This document shows positions 44,806 through 55,485 of a stretch of DNA of 64,000 nt, piece by piece. A program made the translations under genes and the position numbers. The stretch covers positions 40,549,144 through 40,613,143 of the forward strand of contig JAJKFL010000013.1 in NCBI GenBank assembly GCA_021186555.1, read 5' to 3'. The stretch's first letter is position 1; every line of letters begins with the position of its first letter. The notes below the pieces were generated by a model. It was given only the letters and a program-made list of their open reading frames with translations. It was not told where the DNA came from and did not search any database. The DNA comes from Reticulitermes speratus. Its lineage: Eukaryota > Arthropoda > Insecta > Blattodea > Rhinotermitidae.

Positions 44806-45619
44806 AAGCCGTTTCTAAGGAAAACGAAAGCTTGGCGGGGGGGCTTCATGCAACGTAAGTGTTAAAACAAAATTAGCCTACTTCTTTTGGAATTACCATG
44901 ATCTCTCCTTTTGAGTATTTTTAATGTTCGTACTTCATGCAAGAAATGCGTCACAGTGGCAACTATACCTTCTGACATAAAATGCTGTTTTAAGCAGTGA
45001 ATTCCGTTTAAAACAACTTATTTCAGATTGGTATAGAATTGCTGAAGTCGAAGACCCGACGCCAGTCCTCGGAATGACTGAAGATGCCGAGAACTGTGAC
45101 GAGTAAGCGTCGAGTGCGCTGTTGGAACCCTCGATAAACAGAACCAGCACTAGCTGAATCAAAGAACCACTGGCAGATCGCTCAAGTATGTAGAGGAGGC
45201 GGTGGGTGTCTGCCCTCACCTGAGCTGTCGCTTATGAAGAGTTGTTACGTGAACAAAAAAGTGTATTTACCGACGCCGAATAACCGGAGTGGTTGACAGC
45301 AAACTGTCTGGTAATGACCTGGATACCCGCACTACCACATCCGGCAACGGAAGGGATGTTTCATCACGCGTAGTTCAGACTGATAGGGAGGTCACCCAGT
45401 CTCCTATCCTGAGGGTGGGTACCGGGTGGATACAGACCAATATCCATTGCAGTGAATATGGACGGAAACTGAAGATGACAACCCAGCTCCATCCAACTAT
45501 GACGTAGTAATGGGACACACAGGAAACCTTGCCTGGAGGTTGCGTGAAGGATAATAAAACGGCGAAAGGAATAGATAAAGAAGTGTCTCTTCACATTTCA
45601 ATCTTCCTGCAAAAGCACT
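44806..45619. other. Unassigned DNA
   Basis: Frames 44935-45219 minus (94 codons) and 45289-45507 plus are unrecognised. G run near 44836. Confidence 0.5.
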
Positions 45620-45696
45620 GTCCGTCGCGGCTAAGTGGCTAACATGTTTAGCTTCGCGTTCCAGAGGCTCTAGGTTCGAATACTGATCCGACGGAC
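45620..45696 (+). mobile_element. tRNA-like SINE head or tRNA pseudogene
   Basis: A 77-bp segment with a perfect 7-bp acceptor-like stem (GTCCGTC / GACGGAC), a D-arm-like GGCTAAGTGGCTAACA and box B AGGTTCGAATACT. The anticodon arm does not fold convincingly, and the sequence after it looks SINE-like to about 45760. Not a functional tRNA as far as I can see. Confidence 0.45.
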
Positions 45697-45850
45697 TCGA
45701 CGACTGGTTATGGAGATATTCTGGTGATTTTCTCAATCGCTCCAAATTCCACAAAAAACAGTCTAATAAATCAGATTACAAATGATTCCTTTCACACCCC
45801 ACAGAGCTTAATACGCATATTGTTATTTATAATCATTTTATTCTGGTCGC

Positions 45851-46130
45851 AAGCCGGGATAGCTCAGTCAGTACAGTGAACAGGTTACGGGCCGAATGAT
45901 TCAGGGCTCGATGTCCGGCAGAGGAAAGGGATTTCTGTTTTCTACAGTATGTCCGGACCGGTTCTGGAGCCCACACAGCTTCCTATTAAAAGGTTACCGA
46001 GCGTTCTTTCCCCGCTGGTAAAGTGACCGGGAGTGAGGTTAACCACTCACCTCCATCTAATGCTGAGGTTAAAAATGATTGGAGCTGTGCCTCCACTCTC
46101 CTTACATGCCCCAACGGTATGGTCACGGAC
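45851..46130 (+). mobile_element. Old D-like SINE
   Basis: Head GCCGGGATAGCTCAGTCAGT, a damaged box B (GGGCTCGATGTCCGG), GTCCGGACCGGTTCTGGAGC and ACCACTCACCTCCATCTAAT in D order. No tail repeat or TSD left. Belongs to an older D-related subfamily also seen at 51.0, 55.3, 57.5 and 62.4 kb. Confidence 0.75.
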
Positions 46131-46139
46131 AACTTTGTT

Positions 46140-47482
46140 TTTTATTTACTCATTCCTTTCGTCTTTCATATATTTGCTTTTCTCATTTCCTTTATCCTGT
46201 CCTTGTCCCTTTTCTTCTTTCCTTCCCTCTCCTTACATATTTCTCCGAATTGCGAGATCTTATCACCACAATAAACACTGTAGTTCTCTTCAACAGAACT
46301 GTACACATTCTGTCTCTCTCTCTCAGACCCAACAGAGGGATACCCTCTTTCTGGCAGGAACTCGAGTGTTTTTAAGGTTGACCCCAGCAGAGGGGTTGGC
46401 TTTTGTGCCCCCTGACCCTGTCAAACCAAGCGTGGTTAAATGGACTGACACGAACCATTTCCTAGCAGGTCGTGATAGCAACACTTGAGGCTCAAGTGCA
46501 TCGAGGTTGACTGACAGATGCCAGCACTGTGCTGTGGGTAACCAATAAGAAAACGTACCTCTCAAGTGCATGGGCTTGCAACCAGGACGAACGTATATTT
46601 AAGGATAGGAAGGATCTTCTCAAGAAGGACTCTGCCCCATGTCGGCAGTTCTCTTGTCAACAGGAAAATAAAAATGTGCGTAGTGATGGCCAAGTGTTTT
46701 TCTGCCTGAAGACTGATACAGGTTTCTTTTTCAAGTAACTTCGGCGACCACATGTTTATTATGAAAAGCACAGGAATTCCCTACAAACACATACCTATAT
46801 ACGCAAAAGTAAATGCCTGACCCTGGTTCCCCAACTAGTACACAGCTTCCTTCTTGGTTCTTGCAAGACTTCTCAGTATTTAAGATAAATTGGAACGATT
46901 TATACATTATTTAAAGTCGGTGTTGGGCACAGTGTTCACAACCGAACGCTCTTGCGGCCCTGGAACGCAGCCCGCTTTTCTTTAAACATGTTCAAAAAAT
47001 TAACGCGGCGGTGGTCGCATTACTTTACAGTCAAGTATTCTTTCGAAGAACTCCCGCCCTCACTTGATCAGCCCGTGACGGGAACGTCACCCTTGGTGTG
47101 GACACGTTTAAATACAAGCGAAGAATGCTGTCCCTGACCGTGAACGTACGCAGCTTTTGAACCAAGGTTCAGTGCTTCGAGGTGTGCAACTTCTCTCTCA
47201 GCAATTGCTCTGGTACAAGCCACGAACTCTCCGCTGCTCAACTAACCACACTGAGATGATCCTTATTAAATAGACTGGCGGGTTGTCTGTCGGTCCTGGG
47301 GCCAGCAGAAACACCGCACGCGTAGTAACTCCACCCGTTATTCGTACAACCGGTACCGCTAGCCGCCACGATCAAGGTCCTCTCCCGGGCCTTGCATCAA
47401 GGCCTAATTCAGCGATCTGACTGAACGGACACTCACGCCACCATTCTTAAATCTAACAGCATTTAACTTGCAGACACGAGCA
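46140..47482. other. Unassigned DNA
   Basis: Pyrimidine-rich 46140-46330, with three frames open in the same area in different phases (46023-46488). None resembles a known protein. Confidence 0.5.
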
Positions 47483-47545
47483 ACACGGCCAAGTGGTAAC
47501 GCATCAGCTCCGTGTTCCATTACCAAGCTCGAATTCAGGGCGGAG
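47483..47545 (+). other. tRNA-like fragment
   Basis: ACACGGCCAAGTGGTAACGC followed by GCTCGAATTCAGGG resembles box A and a damaged box B. Probably a SINE head; too degraded to assign. Confidence 0.35.
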
Positions 47546-47740
47546 AGCGGCTAACCTTGCCAAGTTTCGTGGCTTTCCTAAGTTGCTGCAGTGAATGCAG
47601 AAACAATACTGTACCTTAAACCAAACAATGGCAATTCTGTTTCAAATCAATAAGCTACTCACTGTGTTAGTAGTGTCACACATTGTCTTACTCTGCTGAA
47701 ACATCAAGACCCCTCTCTATCCCTTCTTCTAAACAGTACT

Positions 47741-47815
47741 TCGCGGTAGCTGATAGCACACCTGCTTAGTTATCGGAAGATACCAGGTTCAAATCTCGAC
47801 TTGGTACCCGGATAT
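47741..47815 (+). other. tRNA-like fragment
   Basis: TCGCGGTAGCTGATAGCACA, then CCAGGTTCAAATCTCGACTT with a plausible box B. Likely an old SINE head; no body recognised. Confidence 0.35.
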
Positions 47816-48683
47816 TGTGACTGATGTCTTCATCGTTTTCCGAAAGCCACTACTTTCAATTCCTTAAATTTTATATCACACAAACTTTAAATCATAAAAA
47901 ATACAAAAATAACAATGCAATACAATCCTTTCTCAGACACCTAAAACCATAAAGTACGAGTACTATTAGTACATTAAATGTGCCTCTCTGTTGGGTATGA
48001 AAGTGTCTAGCAGCCAAGTGTTTCCGCCTCTATGTATAAACTGGATCTGTCTTCGCTCAGCTTTCGTTTAAACGAACCACAGCAGGTGGCTTACGATGGT
48101 GTCAAAAAGAAATTTCACAGAAACAATTTTATCCACGGAGTAAAAAAAATGGCAATTGTGGGGATAAACTTACGGTAGACGCTGCACACAAAATCCTACA
48201 AACCTCTAAAATATCGGACCCAATTCAATCCACCAGCGCATTACTTCCACAGAACGCGCCAGGGTCGTCAATGTGTCACAGAAACATGGATCTGTTTGGT
48301 GGCACAATCCAATTCAAGCACAGGCCACATTTTTGTCTAAATCTGTAGCAATACAAGGCATAATACACACAGGAGACAGGGTCAGATCACTGTACGGCGT
48401 CTGTTATCACATATCGATAAACAACACAGAGAAACACAAAAGAACATGCACAGAGGTGTATTGCAAAACCCAATCTTGATGTTTCAGCGGTCAAACAACA
48501 TGCGTACCTTGGACTGGGAGGCAACTGGGACCGATATGGACTGTTACCTAATTCTCAGTTCTGATCGAACAGAAAACTATAATAAAAATAAAAGGAATAA
48601 TAATAACTATAAATCAAACAAAAATATTAAAATTATAAATGTCCAACAGGCAAAAACAACATACATGTACAATAATAAAAAAG
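47816..48683. other. Unassigned DNA
   Basis: A-rich 48570-48660. The frame 48446-48877 is open only because it runs into a C SINE. Confidence 0.5.
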
Positions 48684-48957
48684 TACAGCAATCCCTGTTA
48701 AGGCCTGGACAGGCCCTGAGGGTTCCAGGAGGTTTAGGCTCCCAGATTTCAAGAAAATCGGAAGGCCTTCGTGAAGATGGTAAGGTTGTCAGCCCTACGC
48801 ACCGGCCACCTTTACCCTCCAGGAAATATTCCAGGTACTCATTTGTGTTAGCGGCTAAGTCGACCCCAGGGCCATAGTGCGGCAGGAAGAATTACGTCAA
48901 TGAAAAATCCCAATGACACCATCGGGAATCGAACCCGCGACCTTCAGGCTTGTAGCG
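48684..48957 (-). mobile_element. SINE family C, 5'-truncated
   Basis: The body runs from AGCAATCCCTGTTAAGGCCT at the left to box B and CAGGCTTGTAGCG at the right, then stops before the first half of the tRNA head. TSD not identified. Confidence 0.78.
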
Positions 48958-49124
48958 GCCATATGGTTCAACAAAATTTTAAAAGATTTAAGATAAACGG
49001 TAGTGTTTTCGTGCATGCCTTCTCTTGTATTTGGTTCTTCCTGATAATGGTTCAGATGATTGGAAACAGTAAGAGACAATAACACTAATTACACAAACTG
49101 ACTCCACCCGCACTTCGTTGAACT

Positions 49125-49543
49125 TGCTGTAAAACAGATACTTGATACCAGCTATAGGTGCCAACTTGCTGTAAAACAGATACTTGATACCAGCTATAGG
49201 TGCCAACTTGCTGTAAAACAGATACTTGATACCAGCTATAGGTGCCAACTTGCTGTAAAACAGATACTTGATACCAGCTATAGGTGCCAACTTGCTGTAA
49301 AACAGATACTTGATACCAGCTATAGGTGCCAACTTGCTGTAAAACAGATACTTGATACCAGCTATAGGTGCCAACTTGCTGTAAAACAGATACTTGATAC
49401 CAGCTATAGGTGCCAACTTGCTGTAAAACAGATACTTGATACCAGCTATAGGTGCCAACTTGCTGTAAAACAGATACTTGATACCAGATATAGGTACCAA
49501 CTTGCTGTAAAACAGATACTTGATACCAGCTATAGGTGCCAAC
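49125..49543 (-). repeat. 42-bp minisatellite, about 10 copies
   Basis: The unit is TGCCAACTTGCTGTAAAACA plus GATACTTGATACCAGCTATAGG, nearly identical in all copies. Because 42 is divisible by 3, two minus-strand frames stay open through it (184 and 172 codons; 14-residue repeats IAGIKYLFYSKLAP and VGTYSWYQVSVLQQ). I treat both as by-products of the array. No start context, signal or unique domain supports a gene. Confidence 0.95.
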
Positions 49544-49544
49544 T

Positions 49545-50756
49545 ACGCACGTTATGGCTGCACTATAAAACTGCAGCAACTGGCCAATATTTGAAGGATA
49601 CATTCACTTTTCTCACTTCTAGTTTCCATGTCTGATGCTCGTTCCCGAATCAAATTTAAATTCTACTGCCGAACCTTCGTGTTGACAGACCATTGCGGAT
49701 GAAAATTATCGGTCCGTCCTCTTAAAGGGGCAAGCCTAGCAGTCGTAAGAACCATACCAAATATCGCACCATCATGTGCGTATGATATGCCGGTATTGTG
49801 AAATTATGCTTTTCCCGCGGAATGGGTTACGAAAGGTCTTCCTCGAAAGTTTAAAAACAAGACCCCCACTTTGCAGTTATTACATGAAGTCTATTTTCTA
49901 CTGTGTGACACACAACACTTGACGTCATGTGCAATGTGATACTAGCAACCCCACAGGGAAGGGAGAAAAATGAATTAATAACAATTCTCGGTACTGCAAA
50001 GCTGGGCAAGTGCTGTCTGCCGCATGGCTCTGGTTTGCTGGGAATGACCATCGATTTTCAGTATTCTGTTTCCGTAAGGTCTCTGTGTGCTGTTTTAATG
50101 CCAGTCAGAGGACGCATTCCAAGCAGCGGACAGTAAAATCCCTCCCAGTAGGACCAAATGGGACTGCATTTGTAATAAGCCCTCAACGACCTGAACATAA
50201 ATCATCCATCATCTACATTTCATACTGAATTCTATGTCGTTTGCATTCTCCTCGTTTCTTTCGCTTGATTCCAACTTCGCGGCGTTACGTGTAAAACTTT
50301 TTCACGGAGGCTTACAAATATTTTATGATAAATATATCAGTAGTTCGCCTAAAGGCGGGTATAAAGTTTTAAGGCCAATAAATTTAAGACGTTAGGAAAT
50401 GTACATGTAGCCTAGCAATTGTGGCGCGTTCGCTCTGTTATTGCCCTTAGATTTTTAACATCTGATTGCTGATTTTATATGCCTTCCAGCAAAACACCCA
50501 TACATGCGACTATTTTAAACCTGACTTTCCACACAAACACGTATTATAGCTTGTCTTTGTATCCTACCAACAGATTTACTACCAATCACGATCCAGTGTA
50601 GCGCTGTTGCCAGAATACATCTCTTATACAGCGTGTTAAGTAATAACAGTGAAGGGAGAAGACTCAGATCTGTATTTGTATACATCATTTCATTAAAAGA
50701 ATAAAACTGAACCCTCTTTTCAATAAAGCCTATACAAAATCCTTTGTTTATGCGCA
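49545..50756. other. Unassigned DNA
   Basis: Opposed and overlapping frames at 49851-50228; none recognised. No structure found after 50230. Confidence 0.5.
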
Positions 50757-50925
50757 CAGAAAATCATGCAGGTGTCCATTATATTTGTCCGATTTCAACC
50801 AAAATTGCAATGGTGTAGCAATTTCTTGCAAAGTTACCAATACCAAATTTCTCTGCGATCCGCCCCACTGTTCTCATGTAGTTCTATGCGTACGGACGGA
50901 CTGACAGGCGGAGACAGCGCATTAA
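50757..50925 (+). mobile_element. GACA-tail retroelement 3' end, old
   Basis: TGTCCGATTTCAACCAAAAT, CCAATACCAAATTTCTCTGC, a GATCCGCCCCACTG block and GTACGGACGGACTGACAGG follow the order of the 29.1-29.5 kb elements with strong divergence. Confidence 0.45.
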
Positions 50926-50989
50926 TGAACAGAACGCTCCTAAAACTAACAGAATATCAACAAAAGCGTGGTACTATTGACCATCATTA

Positions 50990-51135
50990 GATGAGGAAAG
51001 TCCAGTCCGGCTCTTGGGCCCAACCAGCATCACCAATGGGTACCCCGGGACTAAGGCGGCAGGGGCGTGAAGCTGACCACTTACTTCCGTCTAGTGCCGA
51101 TGGTAAAGAACGAGGGCAGCTATACTTCTGCTCAC
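50990..51135 (+). mobile_element. Old D-like SINE, headless
   Basis: GTCCAGTCCGGCTCTTGGGC, GGTACCCCGGGACTAAGGCG and ACTTCCGTCTAGTGCCGATG match the D body; head and tail absent. Confidence 0.6.
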
Positions 51136-51370
51136 TCTGTATGTCTTCAGGAGGTGAACAGGGAAATTCAATAATGTTTTATTTGAAGCGGAGCTTCGTG
51201 AGACATCCTAAAAAATTGGCGGCGGTGAGAATTTACCCAGTAAAACACCATTCAAAATGGTGATAGCATACAGGACTGACACAATCCTTACATTAATTGT
51301 TATTAATCTAAACGGAGAGAGGGAATTCTATTCACAAAATAAAAGGACAGCGACTATAATGATGTTCCAT

Positions 51371-51630
51371 AGGCCGTGCCATGACTCAGGCGGTTAGTCG
51401 CCGGCCTCTCACCACGGAGGCCCGGGTTCGGTCCCAGGTCAAGTCCATGTGAGATTTGTGGTGGACAAAGTGGCAAGTTGTCGGTTTTCCCCTGTCGACT
51501 TCATTCCACTGGTGCTCCATTACTTGTAAAAATTGGTAAAAAAAAACTGCTCATCCTCATCATCTTCATTGAGGTTGCACAAAAAGCCTTAAGGCTGTGG
51601 TGCGAGGGCCCTTCATCCAAAAGAAAAAAA
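51371..51630 (+). mobile_element. SINE family E, full copy
   Basis: GGCCGTGCCATGACTCAGGC, box B GGGTTCGGTCCCAGG, body and tail GGGCCCTTCATCCAAAAG plus an A run. A 12-bp exact TSD ATGATGTTCCAT lies at 51359-51370 and 51631-51642. Confidence 0.92.
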
Positions 51631-51904
51631 ATGATGTTCCATTAATAATTCCCTTACTAAGCGAACATACAGAGCACTGGGTCTACATGGGACAGAAAGA
51701 GTCTGTGTGTTACTGTTTATGGATGAATGATAATGTCAATGTTTAAAAAATCTGCCTTTACACTAAACATTAAAACAATTGTGCATCGGAGTTCAGTGAC
51801 CTCAGCCTTCACGGTTCGTGAATTTTAAAACTGTCCCTGCGTTTGTTAAGCACCTGGCCATAAACACATGTGGAGAGAGGAGGCAGCATTATAGATCTAA
51901 GCTT

Positions 51905-52105
51905 CACTAACCTCGACACTAGATGGGAGTGAGTGGTCAACTTCACGCCCCGGCCGCTTTACTCCCTGACAAGTAACTCGTGGTATCCAATAGTAGGCGG
52001 AGTGGGATCAAAAGTCCGTCTGGTCGCTTTGGAGAAGAATATCTTACCCGTGCCAGCAATATTGCAGCTCGTAGATTGGTCACTGTACCAACTGAGCAAG
52101 TCCAG
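51905..52105 (-). mobile_element. Old D-like SINE
   Basis: TCGACACTAGATGGGAGTGA, CACGCCCCGGCCGCTTTACT and an AGTTGGTACAGTGACC head remnant on the minus strand. The middle is rearranged. Confidence 0.6.
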
Positions 52106-52334
52106 TTCATTTGGGTCCCAAACCAATTAATTTAGGGTCAATTTAGTTCTCGGCCGTATCATGCTTGCATCACAACCTAATGTAAAAAGACATTTGGAAA
52201 ACCAAGGAATAGACGGGAGAGCAGTATTAAATGTTGAAGTGAAAAATCCTCCAAAGTAAACTTGTCTCTGTGCGCAATTAAGCAAGCACCATGCCTGTAG
52301 ACATAAGAAGGAGTGGTGATACAGATCCATGCAT

Positions 52335-52520
52335 TCACTACCTCGGCACTAAAATGGGGTGTGGTCAGATTCATACACCAGCCGTCTTATCCCCAGAAAA
52401 TTAATAGCCGGTACCCGCTCAACAGAAGGCTGGAAGAGTCGGTCTGGACGCGATGTCGAAAAGAAGAATCTGCCGCCGCTAGGAATCGAGCCTCGATTCT
52501 CGGGTCATCCAGGACGTAGC
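52335..52520 (-). mobile_element. Old D-like SINE
   Basis: CACTACCTCGGCACTAAAAT, CCAGCCGTCTTATCCCCAGA and GGAATCGAGCCTCGATTCTC are in D order with many changes; no tail. Confidence 0.55.
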
Positions 52521-52529
52521 CTAGTCGCG

Positions 52530-53577
52530 AAAATAGATCAACAGTTTTACAGAATATCAAAACGGACAAATCTGGGTGACAGACAGATACAATTGTAGTT
52601 AGTCTGATGTGACTAAAAGCGAAAGAAAACAACCCAGAAAAAAGTTACAAATTTGAAAGTCATTTGCGGGAAGGGGCCCGGGGGGGGGGGGCCTGAAGGA
52701 AAGAGACGGCTTGGAAGTCCTAGGCACAGCTGGCAGTAAAATATTAGAAACAGAGTTCAAAACAAATAAATTGGGAGGGTGTGGCTTAGATTCATCTGGC
52801 TTAGGACAGAGATCAGTAGCGAGCTGGTGTGAAAATGATTCTGAATATCCGAATTCCATAAAATGGGAATAATTTATGAAGTAGCTGAAAACTACTGGCT
52901 CCTCAACAAGCATTCTGCTCGACAGAGCTGGTTAGATGTGAAAAGCTGCGCACTAACATTCAAATACTGTACTGAAATCTTGTATTAAACTTGCGTTTTG
53001 CGTGCGCTACGGACCCCAGCCTTGTGCAAAGATACGTCGGGCGGAAGGACACCTCATCAATGCATAACAGAGGAACGACACGCGACAAAACCGTAGGCCT
53101 ACAGGGCTACGAATTCCCCCAATGAAATCGATTTCCTATAAAACAACTGTAAATGAACAACGGCTTAAAAGCGATGAGGAAGAGACAAGACAATCCGAAA
53201 TTTACAACAGCAGATAGGTGTATGTGTACTAAGCGCAAATGCTTCTATTTATGAAAACTTATGCATACATGAAATAAACGCATAAGGAGGAGGTCCTATC
53301 ATTCCTTTATCATATTTTATCTTCTGTAACATTACAGGTATTTCGAAAAATTACGCACACACATGCACACACACACATACACAGAAGTAGGAGTGCATAT
53401 GTACGTCCACGCAGACAATCGACGTTCTAAAGGCTGTCATAATTTACCAGACACAATTCAACGTCTCGTTTCCGCCACTTACCAACCACACCACACGCCG
53501 AACACTTCGGTAAAACTGTAAAGGAAATACGCTGAGAATTGGAAAAGCGTGTAGGTTGTGAGTCAGACAAAAAGAAG
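52530..53577. other. Unassigned DNA
   Basis: G run at 52680-52690 inside a 104-codon minus frame (52599-52913), which is unrecognised. Short CA-type runs near 53350-53382. Confidence 0.5.
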
Positions 53578-53928
53578 ATAAAGCTCTCCCTAGAACAGGT
53601 CATGAAGACCAGAGTGGGAGTAGAGGTATAGCTCTACTCTTTCTTTAACCCTGGCACTAGATGAGGGTGGGTGGTCAACTCCACGCCCCCGGCCACTTTA
53701 CCCCCGGGAAAGAGACCCGGTACCCATTGTATAGGAGGCTGGGTGGGCCCCAGGGCCGGTCTGGACGGTTGCGGAAAATCTCGCCCCACCGGGATTTTTT
53801 TTCTGTCCGGGGTTTTTTCCCCTTTGATCCATTTTTGTACTGTTTAAATCCTTTCGTCCTTCCTGTCACTTTATGTTCCATGCTACCGTCCTTACATCAA
53901 ACACAAACACAAACATCCATGCCCCCGG

Positions 53929-53972
<44 letters not shown>

Positions 53973-54234
53973 CTAATTCCTGGGTTTTCCCCTTTGATCC
54001 ATTTTTGTTCTGTATTAATCCTTTTTCGTCCTTTCATGTCACTTACGGTCCACAACCGTCCTTTTACAACACAACACATACATCCATGCCCCCAGCGGGA
54101 TTCGAACCCACGATCCTAGTAAGCGAGCGGCCGAAGACCCACGCCTTAGACCGCACGGCCACTGGGATCGGCAATTCGATCCCCGGACCGTCCAGCCCGT
54201 AGCGAGTCGCTATACGGACTGCGCTATCCCGGCC
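53578..54234 (-). mobile_element. SINE family D interrupted by a dimeric B' SINE
   Basis: D sequence runs from its tail at 53578 to CCCCACCGGGA (53795), breaks, and resumes at ATTCGATCCCCGGACCGTCC (54173) to the head end CCGGGATAGCGCAGTC on the minus strand. The break is inside box B. Flanks TGTGAGTCAGACAAA / TGTGAGACAAA may be a decayed TSD for the outer copy. Confidence 0.85.
53796..54172 (-). mobile_element. Dimeric B' SINE nested in a D SINE
   Basis: On the minus strand: tRNA head (CCGATCCCAGTGGCCGTGCG), a B' body, a TA microsatellite (53934-53971) in the tail position, then a headless second B' body starting ACCGGGGGCATGG and ending in an A run. The second unit begins at the same point after box B as in the dimers at 3.6 and 10.7 kb. 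Confidence 0.82.
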
Positions 54235-54240
54235 AACTGT

Positions 54241-54642
54241 GAGACAAACCAGCAGAAAAAGATTAACTTTCCTCTGCGGTTGACGAAGGCTAGTTCGCAA
54301 TTTTACGATGTAAGCCACAATGACCGCTACCGCCGCAACCAAGTAGGCCTACACTGTAAACAGTTTAAACATAATCTCATTGTTTTCTTTTATTACTTCG
54401 TTTTGGAAGCCAATTATATGCCCCTTAGTGTTAACAGTTGACACTACATCTCTTCCTCCTTTACCAGGCGAGAAGGTCTCTTTTAAACCTCTTAAAGCCA
54501 ATCTGGGAAAACAATACAACGCCATCTCCTCCACTTATGACAGCACTTTCCGTTCTACATACTTGTTTTACCGCAAAGCACTTTCGAGGTGCCGTAAATT
54601 CGCACGTATTTATAACCTACATAAAACACCCAATCGAAAAAA
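54241..54642. other. Unassigned DNA
   Basis: Overlapping frames at 54349-54668 in three phases, none recognised. Confidence 0.5.
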
Positions 54643-54646
54643 TTAA

Positions 54647-54880
54647 TCCTTTAGAACCTAGTGGATAGTGTGTGTACTGCCAGCTTTAACACTAAAAACC
54701 CCGCATTTTGTGCACACAGCATATTCATATGTTTAGCACGGTCCCCACAACAAACATCGATTGTTTCCCTATACGCTATAACATCCTGATTGTTCTCTAA
54801 TGGGAGCAAGCTGTGTTGTCTGAGAGGTATGTATGTACTGCGTCTTTGTACCTAATGTCTACTTATTTCAGTCTTCAACG
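54647..54880. mobile_element. piggyBac-like MITE, right end damaged
   Basis: TTAA (54643-54646), then TCCTTTAGAACCTAGTGGAT, GTACTGCCAGCTTTAACACT and a GAGAGGTATGTATGTACTG block, matching the copy at 35990. The expected right TTAA is not found; it ends near TTTCAGTCTTCAACGG. Confidence 0.65.
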
Positions 54881-54884
54881 GTAG

Positions 54885-55040
54885 CGCCATAGCTCGGAAG
54901 TTAGTCACCGGCATCTCACCACGAAAGACCGGATTCGATAACGGGTCCGTCCATTTGGGATTTGTGGTTGACACAGTAGTACTGGAAGAGGGTTTTCTCC
55001 GAGTATTTCGGTTTCAGGATCGCTCCACAATAATCTCCCT
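54885..55040 (+). mobile_element. SINE family E, old partial copy
   Basis: AGCGCCATAGCTCGGAAGTT, a damaged box B (CGGATTCGATAACGGG) and the body up to TTTCTCCGAGTATTTCGG. 3' half missing. Confidence 0.65.
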
Positions 55041-55254
55041 CTGAATACTGTTCTTATCAGAAGGACAAGCGGGCAAACCTGGGAACGTTCAAACAGAGCA
55101 AATACTCTTTCGGAAATCGGGGAGAAATGGACAGAAATCAACTTTCGCGTTGTCCAGTCATCAAAGTGCTAAGAATACTCTGTGTGATGCTTTAAACACA
55201 AAAACGCGATTTACAATTAAAAGAACTATTTTATTTCACTCATTTACACTACAT

Positions 55255-55485
55255 AAAGGTAAAGGCGTATGGGGAAATGCAGGTACAACTCCATTCATTC
55301 TTAACCCTGACACGAAGAAGGAGGTGAATGGTCAGCTTAAAGCCGCCGGTACCCACTGAACAGGAAGCTGGCCGGACCCATGGCCGGTCTGGACGCTTTG
55401 GGGTAGAGAATATCTTAACGCCTGTTGGAAATCGAACGACTCGCCGACTGCCTAGCCACACTACACCAACTGAGCTATCCCGGAT
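55255..55485 (-). mobile_element. Old D-like SINE
   Basis: AAAGGTAAAGG tail at the left, CCGGTACCCACTGAACAGGA in the body and TCCGGGATAGCTCAGTTGGT at the head. Complete in outline but diverged; no TSD. Confidence 0.75.

Noticed and set aside
46033-46488. 151-codon plus frame, with two other open phases
   Set aside because: Pyrimidine-rich low-complexity DNA; three overlapping phases open and no recognised domain.
48988-49603. 184- and 172-codon repeat proteins on the minus strand
   Set aside because: Generated by a 42-bp minisatellite whose period is a multiple of three; both frames are equally open.
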